From SXIZ01 sp040079795 (lineage in GTDB: Bacteria; Pseudomonadota; Gammaproteobacteria; Methylococcales; Methylomonadaceae), in contig JBEBJQ010000012.1 of the NCBI GenBank assembly GCA_040079795.1, positions 13,667 through 77,666 on the forward strand: a DNA stretch of 64,000 bases, given 5' to 3'. Shown piece by piece: positions 1-8,751 of this stretch. Every line of letters begins with the position of its first letter. Within the stretch, counting starts at the first letter, position 1. The translations under genes and the position numbers were made by a program. A model generated the notes under the pieces. It was not told the DNA's origin and ran no database searches. It saw nothing but the letters and a program-made list of their open reading frames with translations.

Positions 1-1246
1 TGGTAATGGCTGATAAGGGTTGGTTGATTTCATGGGCAATGCCAGAAGCCATCTCCCCCATTAACCCTAAGCGCGTGACATGTGCCAGTTCATCCAAGAG
101 TGCTTTGTCTTGCCGTTCCTGTTCTTTACGTAAACTGGCATTGCGGATGATGCTGGTGACATAACTTTCGTTATCGAGCGAGAATGCGGAAACAGAAAAA
201 TCAATGGGAATTATGGTGCCGTTTTTATGTTCACCATTAATTTCACTAATTTTGCCAATAATCTTGGGGATGCGTTTTGTTAAAAACTTTTTAAAAAAAC
301 GGGCATAAAGCTTAATTTTTGTTCGCGGCATCAGTTTGATAATGCTTTTTCCGACCAGCTCTTGATTGCTATAACCAAAAATGTCAGTTATTGCGGCATT
401 AGCGGCGACGATTTTGCCAGTTGAGTCAATGGTAATAATGCCTTCTACCGCGGCATTAAAAATTGAATTGAGCCTGGCTTCCCGCTCTTGAAGTAAGCGT
501 TGGGAATGGTTAAGCTCATTAACTTTTTTTAATAGTTTCTGGCTACTTGCAATCAGCTCTCCAGACTGCTCAAGAATTTTTTTATGCAGATGTTCATTTA
601 GGTAATTAATCCGCTCTTGGGCGCACTTGTGTTCAGATATGTCGTTAACCGTAAGGTGGATTTGTAGATTGGTTGCCTGATTTTTATTAAAGGTATGCTG
701 GCATTCTATATAGATAGATTCATTGTCGGGCGTGTCGGGATCCCTTGCCGCATTCTTGGCTAATTTTGAATCGTGGGGTTTACGTTTATAACCAGGGTTA
801 TTTAGTTTGAAGATAAAGCGCTGGTTGGCCGTCTGCTTCGTTGCAGCTTGAATAAAGTTTTGGAACCCCTTCAATTCTTCAGGATAAACAAAGTCGGCTA
901 GATTTTTGTTTTGCAGGGTTTCTTTAGCGCAGCCTAATAAAGCTTCAATAGCTAAGTTAGCGTTTTGAATGGTACCTTTGGGGTCAAGGATAAGATAACC
1001 GACCCCGCTGTGGTTATAAATACCGGTGTACTGCTCAAGCGACTTTGTAAGCGCGTTATTTTCCTGGGTTAGCTTTAAATGTTGGTTTTGATAGTCGGTT
1101 AATAGTTTTTGCAGATCGGCTTTGGATAAGCTAGATAAGTCTGCGCTTGGGGTAGCCAACTTGATTTCAGAGGGTGTAAGCGCTGTATGCCCAATATTTT
1201 CATCGCACTGAATGGCTTTGCTGTTTTGGATGGATTGATGGGACAT
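1..1246 (-). CDS. PAS-domain sensor histidine kinase, C-terminus outside window
   Basis: Reading the minus strand from an ATG at 1246 gives an open frame of 415 codons that runs off the left edge. The product has a polar N-terminus with a short coiled coil, a first PAS domain ('HSGVGYLILDPKGTIQNAN'), a helical linker, a second PAS domain ('AAVEGIITIDSTGKIVAANA') followed by a PAC-like segment, then the start of a HisKA domain with the H-box 'GIAHEINQPLSAIT' at the very edge. That H-box, with NQPL after the phospho-accepting His, is typical of FixL/DctB-like kinases. No transmembrane segment is visible, so a soluble sensor is likely. The kinase ATPase domain lies outside the window; signal and partner regulator cannot be told. 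Confidence 0.85.
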   Translation of the reverse strand, partial: MSHQSIQNSKAIQCDENIGHTALTPSEIKLATPSADLSSLSKADLQKLLTDYQNQHLKLTQENNALTKSLEQYTGIYNHSGVGYLILDPKGTIQNANLAIEALLGCAKETLQNKNLADFVYPEELKGFQNFIQAATKQTANQRFIFKLNNPGYKRKPHDSKLAKNAARDPDTPDNESIYIECQHTFNKNQATNLQIHLTVNDISEHKCAQERINYLNEHLHKKILEQSGELIASSQKLLKKVNELNHSQRLLQEREARLNSIFNAAVEGIITIDSTGKIVAANAAITDIFGYSNQELVGKSIIKLMPRTKIKLYARFFKKFLTKRIPKIIGKISEINGEHKNGTIIPIDFSVSAFSLDNESYVTSIIRNASLRKEQERQDKALLDELAHVTRLGLMGEMASGIAHEINQPLSAIT

Positions 1247-1418
1247 GGCAATTAATGAAAGCAAGGCAACATTTTAGAAATCTTCAGGACTTTTAGAAAG
1301 GGCGCCGGTTGAAAAAATTGCTTTAATCATTCGACAGCCCTGGCTATTAAGGATACTTAAACATTTCGGTCTTAATTAACAAATTCATAACGCCACATTG
1401 CCTGTCCAGCGTTTGGTT

Positions 1419-3053
1419 TTAAGTAATGACAGTCGGCTCAGTTCGACCGGTACGGGTTTTAACTTCGCAAAACTGTTCTGCCAGCGCGATTAAATCGGCG
1501 AGGGCTTGTTGCGGTTCTTGGAGGTGCGCGGTCGGGCTTTTTTCAAAACGCTCCAAATAAATTCTCAAGGTTGCCCCCACTGTTCCGGTTCCTGATAAAC
1601 GGAAGATAATGCGCGAACCATCCGCAAAGCCGATTCGAAGCCCCTGATTTTCACTGATACTGCCATCGACAGGGTCGTGGTAACAAAATTCATCGGCGTA
1701 GCTGACGGTATAGCCTACAAACGTTTTTCCCGGTAGGGTGGGCAATAGGCCCCGTAAATGGCTAATCATTGCATCGGCAATTTCATTGGGCACAGCTTCG
1801 TAGTCATGACGTGAGTATAGATCACGACCAAATTTTTGCCAGTGTTCGTAAGCAATCTCTGCAACGCTTTGGCGTTTTTTGGCGATGAGGTTAAGCCAGA
1901 ATAATATTGCCCATAAGCCATCTTTTTCGCGGATATGATTAGAGCTGGAGCCAAAGCTTTCTTCACCACATAAGCTAATATTCCCTGCATCCAATAAATT
2001 ACCAAAAAATTTCCAGCCAGTAGGGGTTTCATAGCAAGGAATTTTTAAATATTGTGCCACACGATCAACGGCTTGGCTGGTAGGCATGGAACGGGCAACA
2101 CCGGCAATGCCAGCCGTATAAGCAGGGATTAAATGCGCGTTGGCCGCCATAATCGCTAAGCTATCACTGGGAGTGACAAAAAAATGGTCACCCATAATCA
2201 TGTTTCGGTCACCGTCGCCATCGGATGCTGCGCCTAGAGTGGGCGCGTGATCACTGTACATTAATTCAGCAAGTTCATGGGCATGGGCAAGATTTGGATC
2301 GGGATGGTGGCCGCCAAAATCTTCCAGGGGGATGCCGTTTATTACCGAACCTGCTTTGGCACCCAGGATGTCTTCCAAAATGCGTTTACCGTAAGGGCCG
2401 GTAATGGCATGCATGGCATCAAAGCAAAGCGTAACATAGCCAGATTGAAGTGCTTGTTTCAGTAGATTAAAGTCAAATAAGGAGCGCATGAGTTCCGCAT
2501 AATCGGCAACCGGATCAATAATCGTTATCTTTAGATCGCCTAAGGTTTGTGTACCAATCGTATCCAAATTAATATCATCAGCTTCGCTAATGCGGTAACT
2601 GTCAATGACCCGGGTGCGCTGGTATAATGCGTCGGTGAATTTTTCGGGGGCGGGGCCGCCGTTGTCGGTGTTGTATTTAATTCCAAAGTCTTCTTGTGGG
2701 CCGCCGGGATTGTGGCTTGCAGATAAAATGATACCGCCCAGGGTTTGGTTTTTTCTAATTAAATGTGACGCTGCGGGGGTTGATAATAATCCACCTTGAC
2801 CGATAATTAGTTCACCAAAGCCGTTTGCTGCGGCCATTTTGATAATAACTTGTATTGCCTGCCGGTTAAAGTAGCGGCCATCGCCCCCGAGTATCAGGGT
2901 TTTTCCGGCAAAATCGTTAAGGCAATCAAAAATGGCTTGAACAAAATTTTCAAGGTAATTCGGTTGCTGAAAAGTGGTTACTTTTTTACGCAATCCAGAA
3001 GTCCCTGGTTTTTGGTCATCGTAAGGCTGCGTTGTAATAGTTTTTAGTTGCAT
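1419..3053 (-). CDS. pgm: Phosphoglucomutase (alpha-D-glucose 1,6-bisphosphate-dependent)
   Basis: This enzyme interconverts glucose 1-phosphate and glucose 6-phosphate, feeding glycogen and nucleotide-sugar synthesis. The 544-residue product has the family landmarks in order: an N-terminal 'KPGTSGLRKKV', the phosphoserine loop 'SASHNPGG' with catalytic Ser at about residue 113, the metal loop 'DGDGDRN', the sugar-binding 'CGEESFG', and the C-terminal phosphate-binding 'RLSGTGTVGATLRIYLE'. Length and motifs match the PGM1/Agrobacterium Pgm type rather than the shorter phosphomannomutase type. It is transcribed away from the neighbouring L,D-transpeptidase gene. Its glucose 1-phosphate product could supply the rfbA reaction encoded further along in the window; that link is inference. 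Confidence 0.95.
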   Translation of the reverse strand: MQLKTITTQPYDDQKPGTSGLRKKVTTFQQPNYLENFVQAIFDCLNDFAGKTLILGGDGRYFNRQAIQVIIKMAAANGFGELIIGQGGLLSTPAASHLIRKNQTLGGIILSASHNPGGPQEDFGIKYNTDNGGPAPEKFTDALYQRTRVIDSYRISEADDINLDTIGTQTLGDLKITIIDPVADYAELMRSLFDFNLLKQALQSGYVTLCFDAMHAITGPYGKRILEDILGAKAGSVINGIPLEDFGGHHPDPNLAHAHELAELMYSDHAPTLGAASDGDGDRNMIMGDHFFVTPSDSLAIMAANAHLIPAYTAGIAGVARSMPTSQAVDRVAQYLKIPCYETPTGWKFFGNLLDAGNISLCGEESFGSSSNHIREKDGLWAILFWLNLIAKKRQSVAEIAYEHWQKFGRDLYSRHDYEAVPNEIADAMISHLRGLLPTLPGKTFVGYTVSYADEFCYHDPVDGSISENQGLRIGFADGSRIIFRLSGTGTVGATLRIYLERFEKSPTAHLQEPQQALADLIALAEQFCEVKTRTGRTEPTVIT

Positions 3054-3124
3054 CTTTAAATCCCAATAAGACGATTAACGGACTGTTTACGTTACACCAA
3101 AATACTTTTTTTTTATAGGTTTTT

Positions 3125-3667
3125 ATGTGCCGAATTTGTATGCTTTTGCTTTTAACCTGGACAGCTTCAATGGCCGTTGCAGGAGAAAATATTTGGTTAT
3201 TAGTGGATACCAAAGCTTTGAATCTGTCGATTAATCAGGGTGGTAAAACCCTCGAAGTTTTTGATAATATTGCGATTGGTAAGCGCGGCGCGGGTTTTAA
3301 ACAGCGTACGGGAGATGAAATAACGCCATTGGGCGATTATAAAATTGGCTGGATTGATACCAACAGTACTTACCGTCTGTTTATGGGCATTACTTATCCG
3401 TCACTGCACGATGCCAAACAAGCTAGAAAGCGGGGGTTGATTAATGAGCGCCAGTTTAGTGCTATTGCAGACGCTGATGATTGGGGTTATACCCCGCCGC
3501 AAAATACGCCACTTGGCGGCAGGATCGGCATTCATGGCTTAGGGCGCGCAGACCCTAAAATTCACGCCTCGATGAACTGGACAAAAGGCTGTATTGCTTT
3601 AACAAATGCACAGATTGACCGTTTACGGCATTGGGTTACGCCGGGGACAGTCATAAAAATAAAATAA
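3125..3667 (+). CDS. L,D-transpeptidase family (YkuD) periplasmic protein
   Basis: The 180-residue product starts with a hydrophobic signal-peptide-like segment ending near 'SMAVAGEN'. It continues as a single YkuD domain with the conserved His motif 'IGIHGLGR' and the catalytic Cys motif 'NWTKGCIALTN' near the C-terminus. In this family the Cys forms 3-3 peptidoglycan crosslinks or attaches lipoproteins to the wall; this member's substrate is not known. The residue two before the catalytic Cys-Gly pair is Thr where Ser is usual. The next gene encodes an Lpp/OprI-like lipoprotein, so a role in tethering it to the wall is tempting but only inferred. Confidence 0.88.
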   Translation: MCRICMLLLLTWTASMAVAGENIWLLVDTKALNLSINQGGKTLEVFDNIAIGKRGAGFKQRTGDEITPLGDYKIGWIDTNSTYRLFMGITYPSLHDAKQARKRGLINERQFSAIADADDWGYTPPQNTPLGGRIGIHGLGRADPKIHASMNWTKGCIALTNAQIDRLRHWVTPGTVIKIK

Positions 3668-3761
3668 AACTGGAAAGTTTTTTAAAAAACAGGCATAATT
3701 TCGTAGGGTTAAAGCTTTTTAATTTTCGTTGTCAAAATCACCATTTAGTAAGGAAAAAATA

Positions 3762-4040
3762 ATGAATAAAGTATTAAAATTAGCAGTTGTATCTTTTGTA
3801 GCAGTTTTAGCAGTTGGCTGTGCCAGCACTTCAGATATCACTAATCTGCAAACCCAAATTGATGACATGAAATCTAGCGTTTCTAAAGCATCTTCTGATG
3901 CTGCAAGCGCGTCTAGTGCTGCTTCTGATGCTTCTTCAAGAGCTGCTGCTGCTGAAGCTGCTGCTAACCGCGCTGCATCACTTGCTGAAGATACAAACAG
4001 CAAATTGGATCGTATGTTCAAAAAATCAATGATGAAATAA
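3762..4040 (+). CDS. Alanine-zipper outer-membrane lipoprotein, Lpp/OprI type
   Basis: The chosen start is the ATG at 3762, preceded by 'aaggaa' at a normal distance; an upstream TTG would spoil the signal peptide. The 92-residue product has a lysine n-region, a hydrophobic core and the lipobox 'LAVGC', so the mature protein starts with a lipid-modified Cys. The rest is one long helix rich in Ala and Ser with heptad spacing, an alanine zipper like that of Pseudomonas OprI. It ends 'RMFKKSMMK', resembling OprI's 'RMLEKASRK', with a terminal Lys that could be linked to peptidoglycan. A strong terminator follows directly, so it is probably a short abundant transcript. Confidence 0.9.
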   Translation: MNKVLKLAVVSFVAVLAVGCASTSDITNLQTQIDDMKSSVSKASSDAASASSAASDASSRAAAAEAAANRAASLAEDTNSKLDRMFKKSMMK

Positions 4041-4058
4041 GATTTAGCATTGATCTAT

Positions 4059-4097
4059 AAAAAAGCCCGGTTGACAATGTCAACCGGGCTTTTTTTT
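4059..4097 (+). terminator. Rho-independent terminator after the OprI-like lipoprotein gene
   Basis: A perfect 12-bp stem 'agcccggttgac' / 'gtcaaccgggct' with a 3-nt loop is flanked by A residues and followed by eight T residues, 20 bp after the lipoprotein stop codon. Confidence 0.93.
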
Positions 4098-4328
4098 GCC
4101 TGTTGGATGCGTATTAAGGTGTTAATCTTTTGCGGTGGTTTTTTATATTGCGGATAGTTGTATCTCTAGGCCGATCAGTGGCCATGTTATAAGTCTTTGA
4201 AGTAAAAGATTTGCACGGTTTTGCTACAGTAGCCCTTATGACGGTAACTGTATAAAATCGTAGTTACTGTAAAAGCCAATGCAAAAATCACGGGAGGCTG
4301 CTTACCGCATCGGATTGTTTGAGACAAT

Positions 4329-4363
4329 AAAAAACCCGCTAAGTCAGATAACTTGCGGGTTTT
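4329..4363 (-). terminator. Terminator of the minus-strand tRNA transcript
   Basis: The stem 'aaaacccgc...aagt' / 'actt...gcgggtttt' reads on the minus strand as a GC-rich hairpin followed by TTTTTT. It lies downstream of tRNA-Cys in the direction of transcription. Confidence 0.75.
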
Positions 4364-4395
4364 GATATTGCTTGAGACTGTATGAAACTGCGTAA

Positions 4396-4469
4396 TGGAG
4401 GCTGTGGCCGGAATCGAACCGGCTTCATAGGTTTTGCAGACCCGCATAATACCATTATACGACACAGCC
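4396..4469 (-). tRNA. tRNA-Cys (anticodon GCA)
   Basis: The minus strand folds into a 74-nt cloverleaf: acceptor stem GGCTGTG/CACAGCC, anticodon loop CTGCAAA giving anticodon GCA, T-arm GCCGG-TTCGATT-CCGGC, discriminator U and an encoded CCA. Discriminator U and the GCA anticodon are the identity elements of tRNA-Cys. The anticodon stem is weak: by my pairing it has one mismatch (C-A) and one G-U pair at the end away from the loop. Confidence 0.93.
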
Positions 4470-4476
4470 TTAAAAT

Positions 4477-4505
4477 GAAAAAAGCCCCAATTAAATGAGG
4501 CTTTT
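4477..4505 (-). terminator. Hairpin between tRNA-Gly and tRNA-Cys
   Basis: A 7-bp stem 'aaaagcc'/'ggctttt' reads on the minus strand as a small hairpin followed by a run of T. It may partly end the tRNA-Gly transcript or be a processing signal between the two tRNAs. Confidence 0.5.
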
Positions 4506-4512
4506 AAATATT

Positions 4513-4592
<80 letters not shown>

Positions 4593-4801
4593 ATTTATCC
4601 GCTAATTATAAGCATTTTAAAGTTAGCGTCAAGTTGTTTTTAAAAATTGCGTGCATGCTAATATTATCATGCTGCTTGAGTAGTACTCGAATTCTCGATA
4701 GGTCAAGCTTACCCGTTCTATGTTATCCAAGATTAAAAACAGCAGATACAGCGTAGTATGCTGTTAAAATGTGCCTTTGTTAAAATATTTAGTTTCTATT
4801 A

Positions 4802-5299
4802 ATGGCTAAGCAAGAAAAATCTTTAACTATGACCGTACTAATGACACCGGATATGGTTAATTTTTCAGGGAAAGTACATGGCGGTATTATTTTAAAATTA
4901 CTGGATCAGGTGGCTTATGTGTGCGCGGCTAAATACGCCAAAAGTTATGTAGTTACGGCATCATTGGATAATGTTTTTTTTAAACAGAGCATTAATGTTG
5001 GTGAATTGGTTACGTTTTATGCCCATATTAATTATGTGGGGCGGTCATCTATGGAGGTTGGAATCAAAGTGGTCGCTGCGGATTTGCTGACGGATGCTAA
5101 ACGCCATACCAATTCTTGTTATTTTACGATGGTAGCGGTTGATGAAAAAGGCGTTTCTGTTGAAGTGCCTCGGTTAGAGGTTGAAACAGAGACAGAGAGG
5201 AAACTTTTTGCTGCGGGAGCTTTACGCAAACAAAGACGACAGGAAATTTTAGCTCAAAATCGTGATTTACATGTTGATATTGGAGAGGGAGAGTTTTAG
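4802..5299 (+). CDS. Acyl-CoA thioesterase, hotdog fold (YciA/BFIT-like)
   Basis: The 165-residue product is a single hotdog-fold domain that hydrolyses acyl-CoA thioesters in the cytoplasm. The helix motif 'GKVHGGIILKLLDQVAYVCA' and the strand segment 'VTASLDNVFFKQSINVGE' are the recognisable family signatures, with the catalytic Asp expected in 'LDQ'. A charged C-terminal tail of about 35 residues follows the domain. The stop codon lies 2 bp before the GTG of parC, so the two are probably co-transcribed. Chain-length preference cannot be read from the sequence. Confidence 0.88.
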   Translation: MAKQEKSLTMTVLMTPDMVNFSGKVHGGIILKLLDQVAYVCAAKYAKSYVVTASLDNVFFKQSINVGELVTFYAHINYVGRSSMEVGIKVVAADLLTDAKRHTNSCYFTMVAVDEKGVSVEVPRLEVETETERKLFAAGALRKQRRQEILAQNRDLHVDIGEGEF

Positions 5300-5301
5300 T
5301 T

Positions 5302-7536
5302 GTGGGTATTCAGGAGAACTTTGAACAACTGCCGTTAAAGGATTTTGCCGAAAAAGCGTATCTGGATTATTCCATGTATGTGATTTTAGACCGGGCTTTG
5401 CCGCATATTGCGGATGGCTTAAAGCCGGTGCAACGGCGTATCGTGTATGCGATGTCGGAGCTGGGCTTAACCGCCCTGGCCAAATATAAAAAATCCGCAC
5501 GTACGGTCGGGGATGTGTTGGGTAAATATCACCCTCATGGAGACTCTGCGTGTTATGAGGCCATGGTATTAATGGCACAGGATTTTTCTTACCGTTATCC
5601 ATTGGTGGATGGGCAGGGAAATTGGGGGTCGCCGGATGACCCTAAATCGTTTGCTGCCATGCGCTATACCGAATCGCGATTAACCGCGTATGCCCAAACT
5701 TTATTGAATGAATTGGGGCAGGGTACGGTTGAATGGAAGGATAATTTTGACGGTACGCTTCAAGAGCCTGAGTTACTCCCTGCCCGTTTGCCGAATATTT
5801 TACTCAACGGCACAATGGGCATTGCAGTGGGTATGGCGACCGATATTCCGCCACATAATTTACGCGAAGTGGCGGGTGCTTGTATTCAATTACTGGATGA
5901 GCCGGAAAGTACATTAGAAACCTTGTTTGAACATATCAAAGGGCCTGACTATCCCACCCAAGCGGAAATCGTGACGTCATCGGCGGATATCCAGAGGGTC
6001 TATGCCAGCGGTGGTGGATCTATCAAAATGCGCGCCAAGTATGAGTTGGAAGATGGCAACATTGTAATTACCGCCTTACCCTATCAGGTTTCTGGAGCAA
6101 AATTACTGGAACAAATTGCCGCGCAAATGTTGTCTAAAAAATTGCCGATGATTGAGGATTTACGAGATGAGTCCGATCATGAAAATCTCACCCGTCTACT
6201 GGTGATCCCGCGTTCTAAAAAAATCGATGTCGAATCGGTAATGTCGCATTTGTTTGCGACTACGGATTTAGAAAAAAGCTATCGCGTCAATATGAACATG
6301 ATCGGCTTGAGTGGACGTCCACAGGTTAAAGATTTAAAAACCATTTTGGTGGAGTGGTTGACGTTTCGGGTAGAAACCGTCCGCCGCCGTTTGCAATACC
6401 GTCTGGATAAAATTTTGGCGCGTTTGCATATTCTCGATGGCTTGTTAATTGCCTATTTGAATATTGATGAAGTCATTGCGATTATTCGTCAGGAAGATAA
6501 GCCCAAACCGGTATTAATGGCACGCTTTGGCATCACAGACCTCCAGGCGGAAGCCATTTTGGAATTAAAGCTTAGGCATTTAGCCAAGCTGGAGGAAATG
6601 AAAATACGTGGCGAACAAGCGGAACTGGAAAAAGAACGCGAAGGGTTAGAAAAAACTCTAGGCTCCAAACTTCTGTTAAATCGGCTAGTTAAAAAAGAAC
6701 TGGCAGAGGATGCTGAAAAATATGGGGATGACCGCCGTTCGCCGTTAGTGGCGCGGGATGCTGCGCAGGCATTGGAAACAACGTCATTGATTGCCAATGA
6801 ACCAGCGACCATTATTTTATCGGCAAAAGGGTGGATTCGTGCCGCTAAAGGTCATGACATTGAAGTCGCCTCATTAAGTTACCGCTCCGGCGATCAATTT
6901 TTGGCGGCAGTTAAAGGGCGTACGACGCAGCCGGTTTATATTTTGGATTCAACCGGGCGGGTTTATGCCAGCACAGTGCATGATTTACCTTCTGCCAGAA
7001 CGCAAGGTGAACCGCTGACCGGACGCCTGAATCCTCCTGCCGGCGCATTATTTATTGGTCTCATGGCGGGTGCGCCTGAAGACTGGTATTTGCTGGCAGG
7101 CAATTCCGGTTATGGCTTTAGGGTGCAGCTAAAAGAATTGTTCAGTAAAAATAAAGCTGGTAAAGCCGTACTGAGTTTGCCGCTTGGTGCTGCGGCGTTA
7201 AAGCCGGTTGCAATTTTGAATGCCAATGATTTACTAGCGGTAGTGACTTTACAGGGTCGGCTCTTGGTCTTTCCGGTCATGGATTTGCCGGAATTGGCTA
7301 AAGGGAAAGGCAATAAAATTATTCAGATTCCAGCATTGGACTTAACCAGTGGTGCGGACAAGGTGGTGGATATGCAAGTCCTGTCTGCCGGTGTTGCGCT
7401 TAGAATCGTTTCCGGTAAACGGCAGTTAACCTTAAAAAGCTCGGATATTGCGTTATTTAAGGGCGGGCGGGCGAAACGCGGATTGCCGCTACCTCGCGGA
7501 TTTCAGCGGGTCGATGCGTTGGGGTTGGATGTTTAA
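5302..7536 (+). CDS. parC: DNA topoisomerase IV subunit A
   Basis: ParC is the DNA-cleaving subunit of topoisomerase IV, which unlinks daughter chromosomes together with ParE. The 744-residue protein aligns over its full length with E. coli ParC from memory: winged-helix segment 'SARTVGDVLGKYHPHGDSA', active-site Tyr at about residue 122 ('AAMRYTESRL'), tower and coiled-coil region, then the C-terminal beta-pinwheel ending 'RGLPLPRGFQRVDAL'. The quinolone-determining positions carry the sensitive-type Ser82 and Glu86. The start is a GTG with the purine-rich stretch 'ggagagggagag' just upstream. The partner parE is not in this window. Confidence 0.97.
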   Translation: MGIQENFEQLPLKDFAEKAYLDYSMYVILDRALPHIADGLKPVQRRIVYAMSELGLTALAKYKKSARTVGDVLGKYHPHGDSACYEAMVLMAQDFSYRYPLVDGQGNWGSPDDPKSFAAMRYTESRLTAYAQTLLNELGQGTVEWKDNFDGTLQEPELLPARLPNILLNGTMGIAVGMATDIPPHNLREVAGACIQLLDEPESTLETLFEHIKGPDYPTQAEIVTSSADIQRVYASGGGSIKMRAKYELEDGNIVITALPYQVSGAKLLEQIAAQMLSKKLPMIEDLRDESDHENLTRLLVIPRSKKIDVESVMSHLFATTDLEKSYRVNMNMIGLSGRPQVKDLKTILVEWLTFRVETVRRRLQYRLDKILARLHILDGLLIAYLNIDEVIAIIRQEDKPKPVLMARFGITDLQAEAILELKLRHLAKLEEMKIRGEQAELEKEREGLEKTLGSKLLLNRLVKKELAEDAEKYGDDRRSPLVARDAAQALETTSLIANEPATIILSAKGWIRAAKGHDIEVASLSYRSGDQFLAAVKGRTTQPVYILDSTGRVYASTVHDLPSARTQGEPLTGRLNPPAGALFIGLMAGAPEDWYLLAGNSGYGFRVQLKELFSKNKAGKAVLSLPLGAAALKPVAILNANDLLAVVTLQGRLLVFPVMDLPELAKGKGNKIIQIPALDLTSGADKVVDMQVLSAGVALRIVSGKRQLTLKSSDIALFKGGRAKRGLPLPRGFQRVDALGLDV

Positions 7537-7602
7537 GCTTACTTTGCTGTTTACGCTATTTTCTGGTTTACGCCTTGCTGCGCAAAGCATCGGGAAGCGG
7601 AA

Positions 7603-7956
7603 GTGCTGAATTATCCGGTTTTAAGCAGTATCGGCTTGTTGCTTTGTAGTAATGTCTTTATGACCTTCGCCTGGTACGCGCATTTGAAGGAATTGCACAG
7701 TAAACCCTGGATTATCGCTGCACTCTTTAGCTGGGGTATAGCGTTATTTGAGTATTTACTACAAGTTCCGGCAAATCGGATCGGGTTTACGGTATTAAAT
7801 GTTGGGCAACTTAAAATTATTCAGGAAGTCATTACCTTAGCTATTTTTGTACCGTTCTCGGTGGTTTATTTGCGGGAACCCTTAAAATTGGATTATCTTT
7901 GGGCGGGGGTTTGTTTGTTGGGGGCGGTGTATTTTATGTTTAGGGGAAAAGTTTAG
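7603..7956 (+). CDS. DMT-family small membrane protein (DUF486)
   Basis: The 117-residue product has four predicted transmembrane helices and matches the DUF486 family ('WYAHLKEL', 'FEYLLQVPANRIG', 'FSVVYLREPLKLDYLWAG'), a small branch related to the drug/metabolite transporter superfamily. The GTG start is preceded by 'ggaagcgga'. No substrate is known for the family. Confidence 0.85.
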   Translation: MLNYPVLSSIGLLLCSNVFMTFAWYAHLKELHSKPWIIAALFSWGIALFEYLLQVPANRIGFTVLNVGQLKIIQEVITLAIFVPFSVVYLREPLKLDYLWAGVCLLGAVYFMFRGKV

Positions 7957-8016
7957 GTGGTAGGATAGATTGGCACTTTGCGGAAAACTGGCGCGGATTT
8001 TGATGAGGGGCGAGAA

Positions 8017-8445
8017 ATGATTAGTTACGACAAAGATTTTTACAGTTGGACGTATGAGCAAGCCGCATTATTGCGGAATGGACAATTTAAAGATCTGGAC
8101 ATAGCTAATTTAATCGAGGAAATAGAGGCAATGGGGCGCAGCGAAAAACGGGAACTTGAAAGCCGCTTGACTGTCTTGCTCTTGCATCTTTTAAAATGGA
8201 AATACCAGGAAGTAAGGCGGGGCAGAAGTTGGCAGCTCTCTATTGATGAGCAACGCATTCAATTTAACAAGACCCTGAAAGATAACCCGGGCTTGAAACC
8301 CCTATTAGATGAGCTTATAAAAGATGCTTACAAGCTTGCGGTTATTAAAGCCGCCCAAGAAACAAAAATCAGCAAAAGCATTTTCCCTGAATGCTGTCCC
8401 TGGACATTAATACAGCTTATGGATGAAATGTTTTATCCTGATTAA
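8017..8445 (+). CDS. DUF29 family protein
   Basis: From the ATG at 8017, preceded by 'gaggggcgag', the 142-residue product shows the DUF29 pattern: N-terminal 'YDKDFYSWTYEQAALLRNG', 'LDIANLIEEIEAMGRSEKRE', and a helical middle 'LLLHLLKWKYQ'. It ends with 'FPECCPWTLIQLMDEMFYP'. DUF29 proteins are common in cyanobacteria and methanotrophs, often near toxin-antitoxin or mobile DNA; no biochemical function is established. A convergent terminator separates it from the next gene. Confidence 0.85.
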   Translation: MISYDKDFYSWTYEQAALLRNGQFKDLDIANLIEEIEAMGRSEKRELESRLTVLLLHLLKWKYQEVRRGRSWQLSIDEQRIQFNKTLKDNPGLKPLLDELIKDAYKLAVIKAAQETKISKSIFPECCPWTLIQLMDEMFYPD

Positions 8446-8482
8446 ATGCGTTATAGGTTCGTGTGAATTTCAACTTTCAAGG

Positions 8483-8514
8483 CCGCATTCCTAAACCAGC
8501 GTTTGGGAATGCGG
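8483..8514. terminator. Bidirectional terminator between convergent genes
   Basis: A 13-bp inverted repeat 'ccgcattcctaaa' / 'tttgggaatgcgg' (one G-T pair) with a 6-nt loop sits between the stop codons of two converging genes. There is little poly-T on either side, so its efficiency is uncertain. Confidence 0.6.
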
Positions 8515-8535
8515 ATAATTCCGTTGATTATGATG

Positions 8536-8751
8536 TTATTGACACTTAGCCGCAGTCAACCAACCTGTTAAATCGCCTGCATCTTTTAAAATTCCGTCTG
8601 CGCCTAAGTAATACACATGGTTATCGGCAGAGGATACGCCTAAATAGGCATGGGTATTTTTGTAATAGCGATAGGTGTAGGGCGCAAGTGTTTGATTGCT
8701 GGCTCCGGAGGGTGCAAATAACGTGGGGTAGTTGGTTTCTGCCCAGTTCAT
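8536..8751 (-). pseudogene. C-terminal secreted-protein domain, split from the upstream reading frame
   Basis: This 71-residue frame begins 'MNWAETNYPTLFAP' and contains 'YTYRYYKNTHAYLGVSSADN' and 'YYLGADGILKDAG'. I recognise this as a small C-terminal domain that usually sits at the end of longer secreted proteins in methanotrophs and related bacteria, not as a free protein. It lacks a signal peptide of its own. Its ATG overlaps the TGA of the preceding frame (ATGA), and a TGA stands directly before the ATG in its own frame. It is therefore most likely the displaced end of the 8748-10058 gene after a small indel, although translational coupling through the ATGA overlap cannot be excluded. 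Confidence 0.6.

Noticed and set aside
3719..4021. Antisense frame over the lipoprotein gene
   Set aside because: It mirrors the Ala/Ser-rich zipper codons on the other strand; the plus-strand frame has a lipobox, ribosome site and terminator.
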